Assembly (NCBI RefSeq): GCF_039544265.1
Contig: NZ_BAABLI010000006.1
Span: 62,001-126,000, forward strand
Reading direction: 5' to 3'
Source: Corallincola platygyrae
Lineage (GTDB): Bacteria; Pseudomonadota; Gammaproteobacteria; Enterobacterales; Neiellaceae
DNA length: 64,000 nt
Part shown: positions 24,124 through 33,244 of the stretch, piece after piece
Layout: each line of letters starts with the position of its first letter
How positions within the stretch are numbered: the stretch's first letter is position 1
The notes under the pieces: generated by a model
Told to the model about the DNA's origin: nothing
What the model saw: only the letters and a program-made list of their open reading frames with translations
Database searches by the model: none
Made by a program: the position numbers and the translations under genes

Positions 24124-25997
24124 TAGTTTTCTCCATCCTGCGGAATGTCAGCGGTGAGGTGAGTGACTTCATCCGCTGCCAATGCCAGTTCACGGCTAAG
24201 GACACCTTCACCGCTGGAGCTGGCAGTCATCAACACTTCAATGGTATTCACCATGTTCTTAGATATTGACCGACAATAATGGCTGTCGTTCATTAAAGAG
24301 CTGGTCACTTTAGGTGCCAGGTAGTGATGGCGAATCAGATCATCCAGCGCATCGCTGTTGATAATGTCCTCTTTCTCCAGGCTCAATCTAAGTTGACTGA
24401 TCACCAATTCAGCATCGTTATCTTCTTGGGATTGTTCATGTTGCCGGATAAAAAACAGTTTTCGTAATAGGGTCGCTAACTGGACCCGCAGCTGTTGATA
24501 CTGGGCTTTGATATATCTGTCATCAGAGGCCAGGTAGCGCTTCATATTTTTCTGCAGATGTTTGGTGTCTTTAACGGCATTCACCAAGTCCCTGGCCGCC
24601 GCTTTTAGCGCAAACAGCTCTTTTACCTGATTGCTGTTTAACTGCGGGTGGGCGAGGGCTGCAAAAGTCAGCAGTTCGCCGTATACCTTGCGAATGTAGC
24701 GATCGTAAAGATCGTCAATATCTGCGAATGAGCCTGGATCGACCTCTGCCTCCGCAAGTGATTCAAGTGGTGTGTCAGACTCAAGGAGTTCTCGTTCAAG
24801 CAAAAGCCCTCGCGCTATCACGCTGTAGGACTGATCAAACAGGTGTTGAGATTCCAGGATAACGGCCTGCAGGGCAGTGTCCGGGTTGTTTAACACGGCC
24901 TTTTTAAGGAATTTCGGCTGAACCTTACGTTGGCGACGGTCAACCTGGCCCTCAGGAAGCACATTGCGTTTTCGTCGGTCCTTCGGTTTAAGCAGGTTTT
25001 CCAGTGTGCGACAAAGCTGATTGATAAATGGCAGCATCAGCAGTATGCCAAGGGTATTAAACAGGGTATGGAACAGGCTGAGTTTGAGGGTGTAGTTTGT
25101 TTCGCTGATGCCAAGTCCCTCCGCCAGGGTATCGACCAACCCCGCCAATGGAACGATCAGAATGAGGGCGGTGACGCCGGTGACTAGGTTGAATACCAGG
25201 TGCGCGGCAGCCAGGCGTTTACCTTCCAGGTTAGCCCCCATTGAACCAATAATGGCGGTGATGGTGGTGCCGACATTTGCGCCGATGGCGAGCGCTAGCG
25301 CGTTGTAATAGGAGATCTGTCCGGCGGCTAGGGCGGTGATAATCAGCACTAGAGTCGCGTGGCTGGATTGCATAACGACGGTAGCAAGCATGCCTATCAG
25401 GGTAAATATCAGCAGCCCTTTGATGCCGTCCGCCATGTAGTCGGACAGTACAATACTGTCCTGGAAGGTCTCAAACCCCTCCTTCATGTAGTGGATGCCG
25501 AGGAAAAGAAAACCAATCCCCGCCAGCAGGTATCCCAAGCCTCGCAGTGCTTTCAGGCTTTGGAAAATAAAGATGACGCCAAACACCAGCAGAGGCATGG
25601 CGTAAGCAGAGATGTTTACTTTCAGGCCAAACCCGGCAACCAGCCAAGCGCCTGTGGTGGTGCCCAGGTTGGCACCAAAGATGATGCCCACACCCTGAAC
25701 CAGCGTAAGCAAACCGGCACTGAGGAAAGAAATAGTGATGATGGTGACCAGGCTGCTGGATTGCATCAGGGTGGTGGAAACCACGCCAAAGGTCAGGCTT
25801 TTCCATAGCTTGTTGGTGGTGCGTTTCAGCAGGCGTTCAAGCAGGCCGCCGGTAAAGGCCTTAAAGCCATCCTCCAGTGCTAACATGCCAAACAGAAAAA
25901 TGGCGACACCGGCTAGGATCTCCTTGAGCTCGGGCATGATCCAAAAACCGTAACCGAGCAGCAGGAGTATGGTAGGGAGAAAGAGCTTTCTGATCAC
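24123..25997 (-). CDS. Na/Pi cotransporter family protein with PhoU-like C-terminus
   Basis: This protein of about 624 residues has two Na/Pi (NptA/SLC34-like) repeats. Each contains the QSS signature, LMQSSSLVT in the first and VMQSSHATL in the second, followed by GANVGTT/GANLGTT motifs. The membrane part is followed by about 250 soluble helical residues resembling PhoU. E. coli YjbB has this layout and exports phosphate. The frame is open to an ATG at 26069; I chose the GTG at 25997 because AGGAG lies just upstream and IRKLFLPTILLLLGY looks like the natural N-terminus. The start is uncertain. Confidence 0.87.
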   Translation of the reverse strand: MIRKLFLPTILLLLGYGFWIMPELKEILAGVAIFLFGMLALEDGFKAFTGGLLERLLKRTTNKLWKSLTFGVVSTTLMQSSSLVTIITISFLSAGLLTLVQGVGIIFGANLGTTTGAWLVAGFGLKVNISAYAMPLLVFGVIFIFQSLKALRGLGYLLAGIGFLFLGIHYMKEGFETFQDSIVLSDYMADGIKGLLIFTLIGMLATVVMQSSHATLVLIITALAAGQISYYNALALAIGANVGTTITAIIGSMGANLEGKRLAAAHLVFNLVTGVTALILIVPLAGLVDTLAEGLGISETNYTLKLSLFHTLFNTLGILLMLPFINQLCRTLENLLKPKDRRKRNVLPEGQVDRRQRKVQPKFLKKAVLNNPDTALQAVILESQHLFDQSYSVIARGLLLERELLESDTPLESLAEAEVDPGSFADIDDLYDRYIRKVYGELLTFAALAHPQLNSNQVKELFALKAAARDLVNAVKDTKHLQKNMKRYLASDDRYIKAQYQQLRVQLATLLRKLFFIRQHEQSQEDNDAELVISQLRLSLEKEDIINSDALDDLIRHHYLAPKVTSSLMNDSHYCRSISKNMVNTIEVLMTASSSGEGVLSRELALAADEVTHLTADIPQDGEN

Positions 25998-26161
25998 AAC
26001 CTCCTGAAATTTAAGTGTAAGTATAATCAAGCCTCGAAAAAGGGCTGTGATCTGATAAACATGGCGCAAAATAGGCTGCGTTAAATCATGGCTAACCGTC
26101 AGAATTAGGCGTACCGTGGCGGCCTTCCGGAGAGCTGAGCAAAGCGAAGAGCGGTAACATC

Positions 26162-26884
26162 GTGATTGAATGGTGGGTATGGTTAGTTGGCGGCGTGATG
26201 GTATTGGCAGGCTGTTGGCTACAGTCTGCGCTTGGTTTTGGTTTAGCCATTGTTGCCGCGCCGATTCTGGTACTTGTTCATCCTGAATGGGTGCCTGTTC
26301 TGCTGACGGTCGTTGCTTTTCCGCTTAGCCTTATCAATGTCTGGCAGTTGCGCCGCCACATCGAAGTTAAAACCATGATGGTGCCCATTGTGGCTCGTTT
26401 GCCCGGTACCGCTTTGGGAGCCTGGTTGCTCACCATCATGAGTGTGAAGCTGCTGCAGATAAGTGTGTCTGTTGCCGTGTTGATGGCTGTGGTGATTTCA
26501 CTCTGGAGCAAGAAGTTCGAATCCACTCCTTCTCGTCTGGCTTGGGCGGGACTTGTTTCGGGTTTTATGGGCACAACAACGTCGGTCGGTGGTCCGCCTC
26601 TGGCGCTTGTCATGCAGCATGGTGATCCTCGAATTATTCGTGCAAACCTGTCGCTCTATTTCCTGTTTGGCTGTTGCATCAGTATGTTTGCTTATGCGGT
26701 GACGGGCTTGATGACCGCAGAACTTTTCTGGCAAAGCAGTTTGTTTGTTCCGCTCGCTGTGCTGGGCGTTGCCTTGGGTACGAAAAGTCGCAGCTATATA
26801 GATGCCGGTCGGTTTCGGCCCCTGCTGATTGGTTTGTGCGGTACCGCTGGCACGATTGCATTAATCGGCGCACTTTGGCGCTAA
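26162..26884 (+). CDS. TauE/SafE (TSUP) family permease
   Basis: This 240-residue membrane protein of the TSUP family has about seven helices in two similar halves. The first opens with the family's Q-x-x-x-G-x-G pattern (QSALGFG) and the second with SGFMGTTTSVGGPPLAL. Members export sulfite, sulfoacetate or other organosulfur anions; no neighbouring gene fixes the substrate. The start is GTG 26162, with only a weak ribosome site. It diverges from the Na/Pi gene. Confidence 0.88.
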   Translation: MIEWWVWLVGGVMVLAGCWLQSALGFGLAIVAAPILVLVHPEWVPVLLTVVAFPLSLINVWQLRRHIEVKTMMVPIVARLPGTALGAWLLTIMSVKLLQISVSVAVLMAVVISLWSKKFESTPSRLAWAGLVSGFMGTTTSVGGPPLALVMQHGDPRIIRANLSLYFLFGCCISMFAYAVTGLMTAELFWQSSLFVPLAVLGVALGTKSRSYIDAGRFRPLLIGLCGTAGTIALIGALWR

Positions 26885-26912
26885 CATCATAGTTTTGGTC
26901 GTTGATCGCAGA

Positions 26913-26940
26913 TTTTAGAACTACTGCTCTAGTTCTAAAA
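26913..26940. repeat. 10-bp perfect inverted repeat
   Basis: TTTTAGAACT and AGTTCTAAAA are separated by eight bases, in the gap between the TSUP gene and the GGDEF gene. It may be a weak terminator of the first or an operator of the second. Confidence 0.5.
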
Positions 26941-27040
26941 CCAAGATTACACTGGTCACCTATACTTCATAAATCTAACTCAACGCATGTGGGCATGACG
27001 GTGAGGTAGTAATTTCCATTTGGAGCAGGAAGTGCCGACC

Positions 27041-28969
27041 GTGTCTCAAACCAAATCGCGCCGCTCTAGAAGTCTCAGGCAACTGGTATATTCCCAGTTT
27101 CTGCGCTCGTCTCTTATTCCTATCTTTGTTATCGAAGTGGCACTGTTGCTGCTCTATTTCGGTATTACCCATTACATCGCCGAACGAAACATCCGTATTG
27201 CGCTGGATTCCGCCAAACTCAACATCGCTGAGCTGGCTATTGCTGAGGTGCACGTGATTGATGAGCATTTAACGGCAATTGAGCGAGTAGGTTCCGTACT
27301 ACAGGCGCACCACCAATATCTGTTTACCCATTTTGATCATGTCATGGTGGCGAATGAGCCGGACTTTGAAACAGCAGAAAATGGTGCCTGGGTGAAAAAA
27401 GGAGGTGAGGGGGCGAGCCTTTATTATTCTGCTGAAACAATCATTGGTTCCGAACAGTTGGAAAAAGCTGTAAAGACAGAAGAGATGGATCCACTTCTGC
27501 AGCAGGTGGTTGATCAGCATGACAGTATTGTCGCTGCCTATTTTAATAGTTGGGACAATATGAACCGGCTTTATCCCTATATTGATAATGTTGCAGACCA
27601 GTACGGCCCGCACATCAATATGGAAGATTACAACTTCTACTATCTGGCTGATGCCAAACATAACCCCGACAGAAAGCCAGTTTGGACCAATGCCTATCTT
27701 GACCCGGCAGGTCAGGGTTGGATGATTTCAAATATCTTCCCCATTTATCGAGGTGATTTTCTGGAGGGCGTTTCGGGGCTGGATATTACCCTGCCACAGG
27801 TAACCCAAACGTTGGAGAGTCTCTCTTTGCCCTGGCAAAGTGGCGCCATGATATTGGATGACACAGGTACCGTGTTATCTATGACACCAGAGATCGAAGT
27901 GCTACTAGGTATTCAGGAACTGACCACCCATGAGTACAACGAGGTGATCACGGAGACCATTGTGAAACCCTGGCAATTTAACCTTTATCAGAATGATTCG
28001 GACTCGAGTCAGTTACTGAAACAGGCGTTGCAGAAGGCAAAGGTAAGTGGTCCACAAGAGTTTGAACTGAATGGTGAAGGCTACATTCTGGTGGTTAACG
28101 GCATCGAAACCACCAATTGGTTATTGGTTATGGTGACTCCCAAAGCTGTGGTGTTCGAGGAGATATATCACCAGCGCCGCATTTCAAGTCAGATCGGTTA
28201 CGCCGCCATCGCTTTTATGGTGCTGTTCTATCTGATGTTCTTTGTTTACCTGATGCTGCGCTCTCGTCAGTTGGCGAACAAGATTGTTGAGCCTATCGCT
28301 AAGTTATCGCAGATGGTACATGACGCAGTCCATAGCTCGGAAAAACCTGGCAAACAACCAGTAAATCTTGATGTGGCTGAGTTGGATTATCTTGCGGATA
28401 TTCACCGTCAGCTAAGCGAAGCCAATCATATCTACCAGTCAATGGTGAAAGAGGTAACGCGGAAGAATGCCCAGCTCGAGCGCATCTCTGAAACTGACTC
28501 TCTCACTCAACTGAATAACAGGCTCAAGCTCGACCGTAGCCTTGCTCAAGAGGTCAAACGCGCAGAGCGATATGGAGAGAAGTTCTCGGTGATTATGCTG
28601 GATCTTGACCACTTTAAACGGGTCAATGACAACTTTGGCCATCAGGTGGGTGACAGTGTGTTGATCGAGTTGGCTGAGCTGATTAAAGCGCAGGTCAGGG
28701 AGAGTGACATTGTTGGTCGTTGGGGTGGCGAAGAGTTTATGGTTATTTGCCCCAATACTGCCAAAGAGCAGGGCGCGCTGTTGGCGGAAAAACTCCATCG
28801 CCGTGTAGAAGCTAATCATTTTTCTACCGTGGGTAAACAAACCGCCAGTTTCGGTGTCAGTGGATACAGAGCGGGCGACAACGTTGAGTCGTTGGTTGAG
28901 CGTGCAGATGTTGCGCTCTATCGTGCGAAGGCCAATGGTCGCAATAGAATAGAGATTGAGCACCTATAA
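27041..28969 (+). CDS. dCache-type sensor diguanylate cyclase
   Basis: This 642-residue protein has an N-terminal membrane helix (about 22-45) and a large periplasmic double-Cache-like domain (about 50-380). The domain carries FLEGVSGLDITL and WLLVMVTPK. A second membrane helix (about 390-412), a HAMP-like linker and a GGDEF domain (about 480-642) follow. The active site is GGEEF and the inhibitory RxxD (RESD) is in place, so it should make cyclic-di-GMP under ligand control. A TTG at 27020 is also in frame. The GTG at 27041 has AGGAA nine bases upstream and is preferred. Confidence 0.9.
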   Translation: MSQTKSRRSRSLRQLVYSQFLRSSLIPIFVIEVALLLLYFGITHYIAERNIRIALDSAKLNIAELAIAEVHVIDEHLTAIERVGSVLQAHHQYLFTHFDHVMVANEPDFETAENGAWVKKGGEGASLYYSAETIIGSEQLEKAVKTEEMDPLLQQVVDQHDSIVAAYFNSWDNMNRLYPYIDNVADQYGPHINMEDYNFYYLADAKHNPDRKPVWTNAYLDPAGQGWMISNIFPIYRGDFLEGVSGLDITLPQVTQTLESLSLPWQSGAMILDDTGTVLSMTPEIEVLLGIQELTTHEYNEVITETIVKPWQFNLYQNDSDSSQLLKQALQKAKVSGPQEFELNGEGYILVVNGIETTNWLLVMVTPKAVVFEEIYHQRRISSQIGYAAIAFMVLFYLMFFVYLMLRSRQLANKIVEPIAKLSQMVHDAVHSSEKPGKQPVNLDVAELDYLADIHRQLSEANHIYQSMVKEVTRKNAQLERISETDSLTQLNNRLKLDRSLAQEVKRAERYGEKFSVIMLDLDHFKRVNDNFGHQVGDSVLIELAELIKAQVRESDIVGRWGGEEFMVICPNTAKEQGALLAEKLHRRVEANHFSTVGKQTASFGVSGYRAGDNVESLVERADVALYRAKANGRNRIEIEHL

Positions 28970-29047
28970 CTGCTTTCTGTTCAGCCCCTTTCTCGTGAAT
29001 CGTTCGTTATCTGTTGTTTCCATCTAAAGCTATCTAAGGAGGCAGGC

Positions 29048-29866
29048 ATGCGCGCTTGCTGGAAATATGCAATTGCATTGGTATTTATCAGTCTGTTTGC
29101 GGTGGTCGGTTGTGATCAAAGTCAGCAAAAAGCTCCCACCGAGGGCGACGTTAAATCTGGGGTTACAGCTGAGGCTAAAATGGCCAAAATCGTGGGTGAG
29201 GCGTTTTATCGTGAGCGTATTGCTTTGGCACCGGGAGCAGAGCTAATCGTGTTTCTCGAAGATGTTTCTAAAGCTGATGCACCGAGTGAAGTGCTGGGTG
29301 AATTCAGCGCGGTATTGGAAAACGCACCGCCTTACGCATTCGAGATTAGTTACGATGAGTCGAAGATTGATAGCCGAGCTCGCTACAACCTTCGCGCTCA
29401 GATCCGTCTGGATGAGCAACTGCTATTTACCACTACCCAGGCCTATGACCCGTTTGCGGGATCAGAAAACAAGTTGATGATGCAGAAAGTTACACCCAGT
29501 CAATCAAGTGATAGCTACTCCTTGATCGGAAGCTGGGAACTGGCAACGGTGGCTGGGCAATCAATCGATGTCGTACCGGATATGGCGAAGCCCAGCCTGT
29601 CATTTTTAACCAGTGGCAGTGTCACGGGAACAGGAGGATGCAACAGGCTGAACGGCAGTTATGAGGCAGATAGTAAACAGAAAGGATCTTTGACCTTCAG
29701 CCCTATCGCGACCACCAGCATGATGTGTGCAAAAGGAATGGAAGCCGAGGCAGCGCTGTTTAAGTTGTTTGACCAGGTCAAAACCTATTCTGCCAGCGCC
29801 ACTGAACTAAAACTGATGGGCATTGGTGGTATTGAATTGGCGACTCTTACGCGTGTTGCAGAATAA
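29048..29866 (+). CDS. Lipoprotein with YbaY-like and META domains
   Basis: This 272-residue lipoprotein has lipobox VVGC, preceded by a good signal and by AAGGAGG five bases before the ATG. Residues about 45-150 resemble the YbaY/YscW (type III secretion pilotin-like) domain, with FYRERIALAPGAELIVFLEDVS. Residues about 160-270 are a META/HslJ domain, with GSWEL, TGTGGCNRLNGSYE and TTSMMC. Proteins of this layout sit at the outer membrane and are linked to heat or antibiotic tolerance, without a known activity. Confidence 0.88.
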   Translation: MRACWKYAIALVFISLFAVVGCDQSQQKAPTEGDVKSGVTAEAKMAKIVGEAFYRERIALAPGAELIVFLEDVSKADAPSEVLGEFSAVLENAPPYAFEISYDESKIDSRARYNLRAQIRLDEQLLFTTTQAYDPFAGSENKLMMQKVTPSQSSDSYSLIGSWELATVAGQSIDVVPDMAKPSLSFLTSGSVTGTGGCNRLNGSYEADSKQKGSLTFSPIATTSMMCAKGMEAEAALFKLFDQVKTYSASATELKLMGIGGIELATLTRVAE

Positions 29867-29877
29867 TCTGATTATGA

Positions 29878-30639
29878 CTACTTCAGTCCATATTTAGACT
29901 TCAGGGCGTCAATAGCAGCCGCCCTTGTTTTAAGAAAGTGATTAAACAGGTCAATCAGTTCACCATTATCGCGACTGCTCAAATAGCGGCTGTCCTCTAT
30001 GTAGGGCAGCTGATTTGCAAATGTCAGTCGTTGAGCAATGTCTGGGTTGTTTGCTAGCCAGTGCTCTGCGACCGCCTTATTGATATAGACGCCATCCAGA
30101 GCCCCTTCATCGAGCATTTTCAGCAGCACCCCCAGGTTCGCATCATAATGGGTTTTGATCACCCCAAGTTCTATCGATGAAAGGTAGGGTGTTGGCGTAA
30201 AACCAAGAGGAACACCCAGGCGCTTCAGCTCGCTCACTTTCAGGTTGTGACTGGTTTTCTGTACAAATATGCCATCAACAAATGACACCACGGGTTGGCT
30301 GTAAACGATAGTGTGTTTTGCTTTGGTGGCCATTGCCCAGTTTGGGTTATCTGGATAAACCGCGCTCGCATCACCTTCAACCAATGCCATGCTGCGACGC
30401 TTTACCGAAAAGGCCTGATAAAGGATCCGGGTGTTTATAAAGTCACTGAAAAGATCAAACAGCTCGCGGTTAAAGCCTTTGTATTGGCCGTTAAGCCAAT
30501 ACGAATAAGGCTGATAGTCCTCGAAATCCTGAACACCGATCACCAAATGTGCTTCTCTCTGTTTTTGTTCCGCAGTCAGGGCGAAACAAACGATATAGAG
30601 CAGGGTAGCCAACCAAGCGCGCGCAGAAAACAGAAGCAA
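29878..30639 (-). CDS. Periplasmic substrate-binding protein (SBP_bac_3 type)
   Basis: This 253-residue protein has a signal peptide (about 1-23) and the fold pattern of solute-binding family 3: VIGVQDFEDYQPYSYW, GFNRELFDLF, VYSQPVVSFVDGIFV and a late LPYIEDSRY. No permease or ATPase genes are adjacent, so it may act alone as a sensor or orphan binding protein. Several Alteromonadales genomes carry many such orphans. The ligand is unknown. It converges on the META lipoprotein gene with an 11-base gap. Confidence 0.8.
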   Translation of the reverse strand: MLLFSARAWLATLLYIVCFALTAEQKQREAHLVIGVQDFEDYQPYSYWLNGQYKGFNRELFDLFSDFINTRILYQAFSVKRRSMALVEGDASAVYPDNPNWAMATKAKHTIVYSQPVVSFVDGIFVQKTSHNLKVSELKRLGVPLGFTPTPYLSSIELGVIKTHYDANLGVLLKMLDEGALDGVYINKAVAEHWLANNPDIAQRLTFANQLPYIEDSRYLSSRDNGELIDLFNHFLKTRAAAIDALKSKYGLK

Positions 30640-30711
30640 GAATAATAACCTTTTACATTACGCAGACTTTATAAGGCTAGCGTATTATTCAGCTCAGGAT
30701 TTTTGACTGGA

Positions 30712-32340
30712 TCACATCTCTCCGTACTGTGGTCCGGATCCGCCCTCAGGCGTTACCCAGTTGATGTTCTGTTGCGGCTCTTTAATATCACAGCATTTAC
30801 AGTGCAGGCAGTTCTGAGCATTAATCTGAAAGCGCTGTTCTCCTTCAACGTCAATTACTTCATACACACCTGCTGGACAGTAGCGCTGGGCTGGTTCGGC
30901 AAACTTGGGCAGGTTTACTTGGATAGGGATTGCATCGTCTTTTAACTGCAGGTGGCAAGGTTGATCATGGTCATGATTCAGGTTGGCTAAAAACAGCGAC
31001 GCGGTGCGGTTAAAGGTGGTCACCTTGTCTGGTTTTGGATAATCGATAGCAGGGCATTCATCTGCAGTTTTTAGCTGACTATGGTCCTGGTTTTTGTCGT
31101 GTACATGCCAGCTGTGTTTGCCGCCAAGCAGCGTCTGTTCTACCCAGTTCAGCGCGCCCCCAACTAAGGCTCCGAATTTATGCAGGTTGGCCACGGCGTT
31201 TCTATGTTTGTAGAGGTCTTTGCCTAACCAGGAGCGTTTAACCAATTCGCCGAAAGCAGACAGGGCGATAGGAGAGCCCCAATGCTCAGCTATTAGCTCA
31301 GCCGCCAAGATCCCGGATTTCATCGCAGTATGAGAGCCTTTAATACGTGCGCCATCGAGTGTACCGGCGTCACAACCAATCAGCAGGCCGCCAGCAAATT
31401 GCATCTGGGGCAGGGCATGCCAGCCGCCCTTGGCAATGGTGCGAGCGCCATAGCTGATGCGCTCAGCACCTTTTAACAGTTCCTGAATGTGCGGATGACG
31501 CTTGAACTGTTGGAACTCCTCAAACGGGTCCAGGTGTGGATTTTGGTAATTCAAATCGACGATTAGCCCAAGATAAACCTGATTGTTTTCGCCGTGGTAG
31601 ATAAAACCGCCACCGTTTACCTTATCTTGGGTATATAACAGCGGCCAGCCGAAGGTATGCTCGGCTTTCCCAGCCTGATAAACCTCGTCAGTGACCTGCC
31701 ATACCTCTTTAAACCCCAGCGCATAGTGTTGCGGGTCAAAGCCGGTATTGAGCTGGTAGCGCTCTATTAACTCTTTACCCAAATGACCACGACATCCCTC
31801 TGCGACAATGGTGTGCTGTGCGATGATTTCCATGCCCAGCATGCCGCCGGGTTTGAGTTCTCCCTGTTTATCTCGACCCATATCACCGGTGATTACACCA
31901 ATCACTTGGTCAGTGTCGTCGTAAAGAATTTCACTGGCGGCAAAGCCGGGAAATATGTCCACGCCTAAACTCTGAGCCTGCTCTGCCAGCCAACGGCATA
32001 ACTTACCGAGGCTAAGAATATGGCAATCTTTATTGTGCAAGGCTTTGGGGACCAACAAGTGGGGCACGTTCAGTGAGGAGGTTGGACTCAACTTCAGCAG
32101 ATGGTCCTGTTTAACGGATTCCCCCAGAGGCGCTTGTTGCCAAGAGTCTGGCATTAGTTCCTGCAATGCGATGGGGTCAAAGATGGCACCCGAAAGAATA
32201 TGCGCGCCAACTTCAGCGCCTTTTTCCAGTACACAGACAGATAGTTCTGGCTTTAGCTGCTTGAGGTGTATAGCTGCAGACAGGCCTGCCGGCCCTGCAC
32301 CTACCACCAGTACATCCACTTGCATCTGCTCTCGTGTCAT
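30712..32340 (-). CDS. etfD: Electron transfer flavoprotein-ubiquinone oxidoreductase
   Basis: ETF-QO (542 residues) takes electrons from reduced ETF and passes them to ubiquinone in the inner membrane, linking acyl-CoA dehydrogenases to respiration. The FAD-binding motif VVGAGPAGLSAA is at the N-terminus. The 4Fe-4S cluster cysteines lie near the C-terminus, in CPAGVYEV and NCLHCKCCDIK. The ubiquinone-binding segment and GCDAGTLDGARIKGSHTAMKSG are present. It is divergent from etfB, and the shared region contains a LiuR-type box, fitting control together with the acyl-CoA dehydrogenase operons at 55-62 kb. Confidence 0.96.
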   Translation of the reverse strand: MTREQMQVDVLVVGAGPAGLSAAIHLKQLKPELSVCVLEKGAEVGAHILSGAIFDPIALQELMPDSWQQAPLGESVKQDHLLKLSPTSSLNVPHLLVPKALHNKDCHILSLGKLCRWLAEQAQSLGVDIFPGFAASEILYDDTDQVIGVITGDMGRDKQGELKPGGMLGMEIIAQHTIVAEGCRGHLGKELIERYQLNTGFDPQHYALGFKEVWQVTDEVYQAGKAEHTFGWPLLYTQDKVNGGGFIYHGENNQVYLGLIVDLNYQNPHLDPFEEFQQFKRHPHIQELLKGAERISYGARTIAKGGWHALPQMQFAGGLLIGCDAGTLDGARIKGSHTAMKSGILAAELIAEHWGSPIALSAFGELVKRSWLGKDLYKHRNAVANLHKFGALVGGALNWVEQTLLGGKHSWHVHDKNQDHSQLKTADECPAIDYPKPDKVTTFNRTASLFLANLNHDHDQPCHLQLKDDAIPIQVNLPKFAEPAQRYCPAGVYEVIDVEGEQRFQINAQNCLHCKCCDIKEPQQNINWVTPEGGSGPQYGEM

Positions 32341-32391
32341 CTCGTTCAGTTCCGTTTACAGATTTTGATTACTACATCACCATGATACAGG

Positions 32392-32407
32392 TTTACGTTA
32401 ACGTCAA
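32392..32407. promoter_or_regulatory. LiuR-type operator between ETF-QO and etfB
   Basis: TTTACGTTAACGTCAA is an ACGTTAACGT-centred palindrome lying between the two divergent ETF genes. It has the same layout as the two boxes around liuR at 57084 and 57369. LiuR of the MerR family is known to bind such sites in gammaproteobacteria. Confidence 0.7.
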
Positions 32408-32494
32408 CGGTAACTATCCTGATCGCAGGTTTTAATAGTGGCAACTCGCTCATACAGCAGTAATCAAAAAGTAGCGGAACAAGCAGAGGCATGC

Positions 32495-33244
32495 ATGAAG
32501 ATATTGGTCGCGATTAAGCGTGTTATCGACCCTGGCGTCAAAGTAAGGCTTAAGCCCGATGGCAGTGGCGCTGAGCTTAACGGCGTAAAGATGGCTGTAA
32601 ATCCATTTTGCGAAATAGCGGTAGAACAGGCCGTTCAACTAAAGGAAGCAGGCATCGCGTCAGAAGTCATTACTCTGGCGATTGGTGATAAGGCCAGTCA
32701 GGAGCAACTCAGAACTACACTGGCTTTGGGGGCTGATCGGGCTATTCATCTGGATGTAGAGCAAACGCTGGAGCCACTAAATATCGCAAAACTGCTGCGT
32801 ATGGTGGTTGAGCGGGAAACCCCCGAAATTGTTTTGCTGGGTAAACAATCGATAGATGGCGACAACAATCAAACCGGGCAGATGCTGGCTGGGTTACTGG
32901 GTTGGTCGCAGGCAACGTTTGCTTCAAAGGTTGAAGTAAAAGAGCGCGGCGTAGAGGTTACGCGAGAGCTGGATACTGGCCTGCAAACACTGTCATTGAA
33001 GTTACCCGCGGTTATCACCACGGATCTGAGACTCAATACCCCCAGATTCGCCTCATTGCCAAACATCATGAAAGCCAAGCAGAAGCCATTGGAATCGGAG
33101 TCTGTGGATCTATCTGCGCTGAATATCAAAACTCACACCGAACTGCTTTCAATGCAGCCACCTGCTGTCAGGCAAGCGGGTGTAAAGGTGGGTAGTGTCG
33201 ATGAGCTGGTAAGCAAGCTGACTAACGAAGCGGGGATATTCTAA
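32495..33244 (+). CDS. etfB: Electron transfer flavoprotein beta subunit
   Basis: This is the 249-residue ETF beta subunit, which with etfA carries electrons from acyl-CoA dehydrogenases to ETF-QO. The opening KILVAIKRVIDPG, the family segment VNPFCEIAVEQAVQLKE, and LGKQSIDGDNNQTGQ are all present. The open frame reaches back to 32438, but the ATG at 32495 matches ETF beta starts and has AGAGG five bases upstream. The stop codon overlaps the ATG of etfA (TAATG). Confidence 0.96.
   Translation: MKILVAIKRVIDPGVKVRLKPDGSGAELNGVKMAVNPFCEIAVEQAVQLKEAGIASEVITLAIGDKASQEQLRTTLALGADRAIHLDVEQTLEPLNIAKLLRMVVERETPEIVLLGKQSIDGDNNQTGQMLAGLLGWSQATFASKVEVKERGVEVTRELDTGLQTLSLKLPAVITTDLRLNTPRFASLPNIMKAKQKPLESESVDLSALNIKTHTELLSMQPPAVRQAGVKVGSVDELVSKLTNEAGIF

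Noticed and set aside
25359..25808. Antisense open frame inside the Na/Pi transporter gene
   Set aside because: Composition and position are those of a shadow of the real minus-strand gene.
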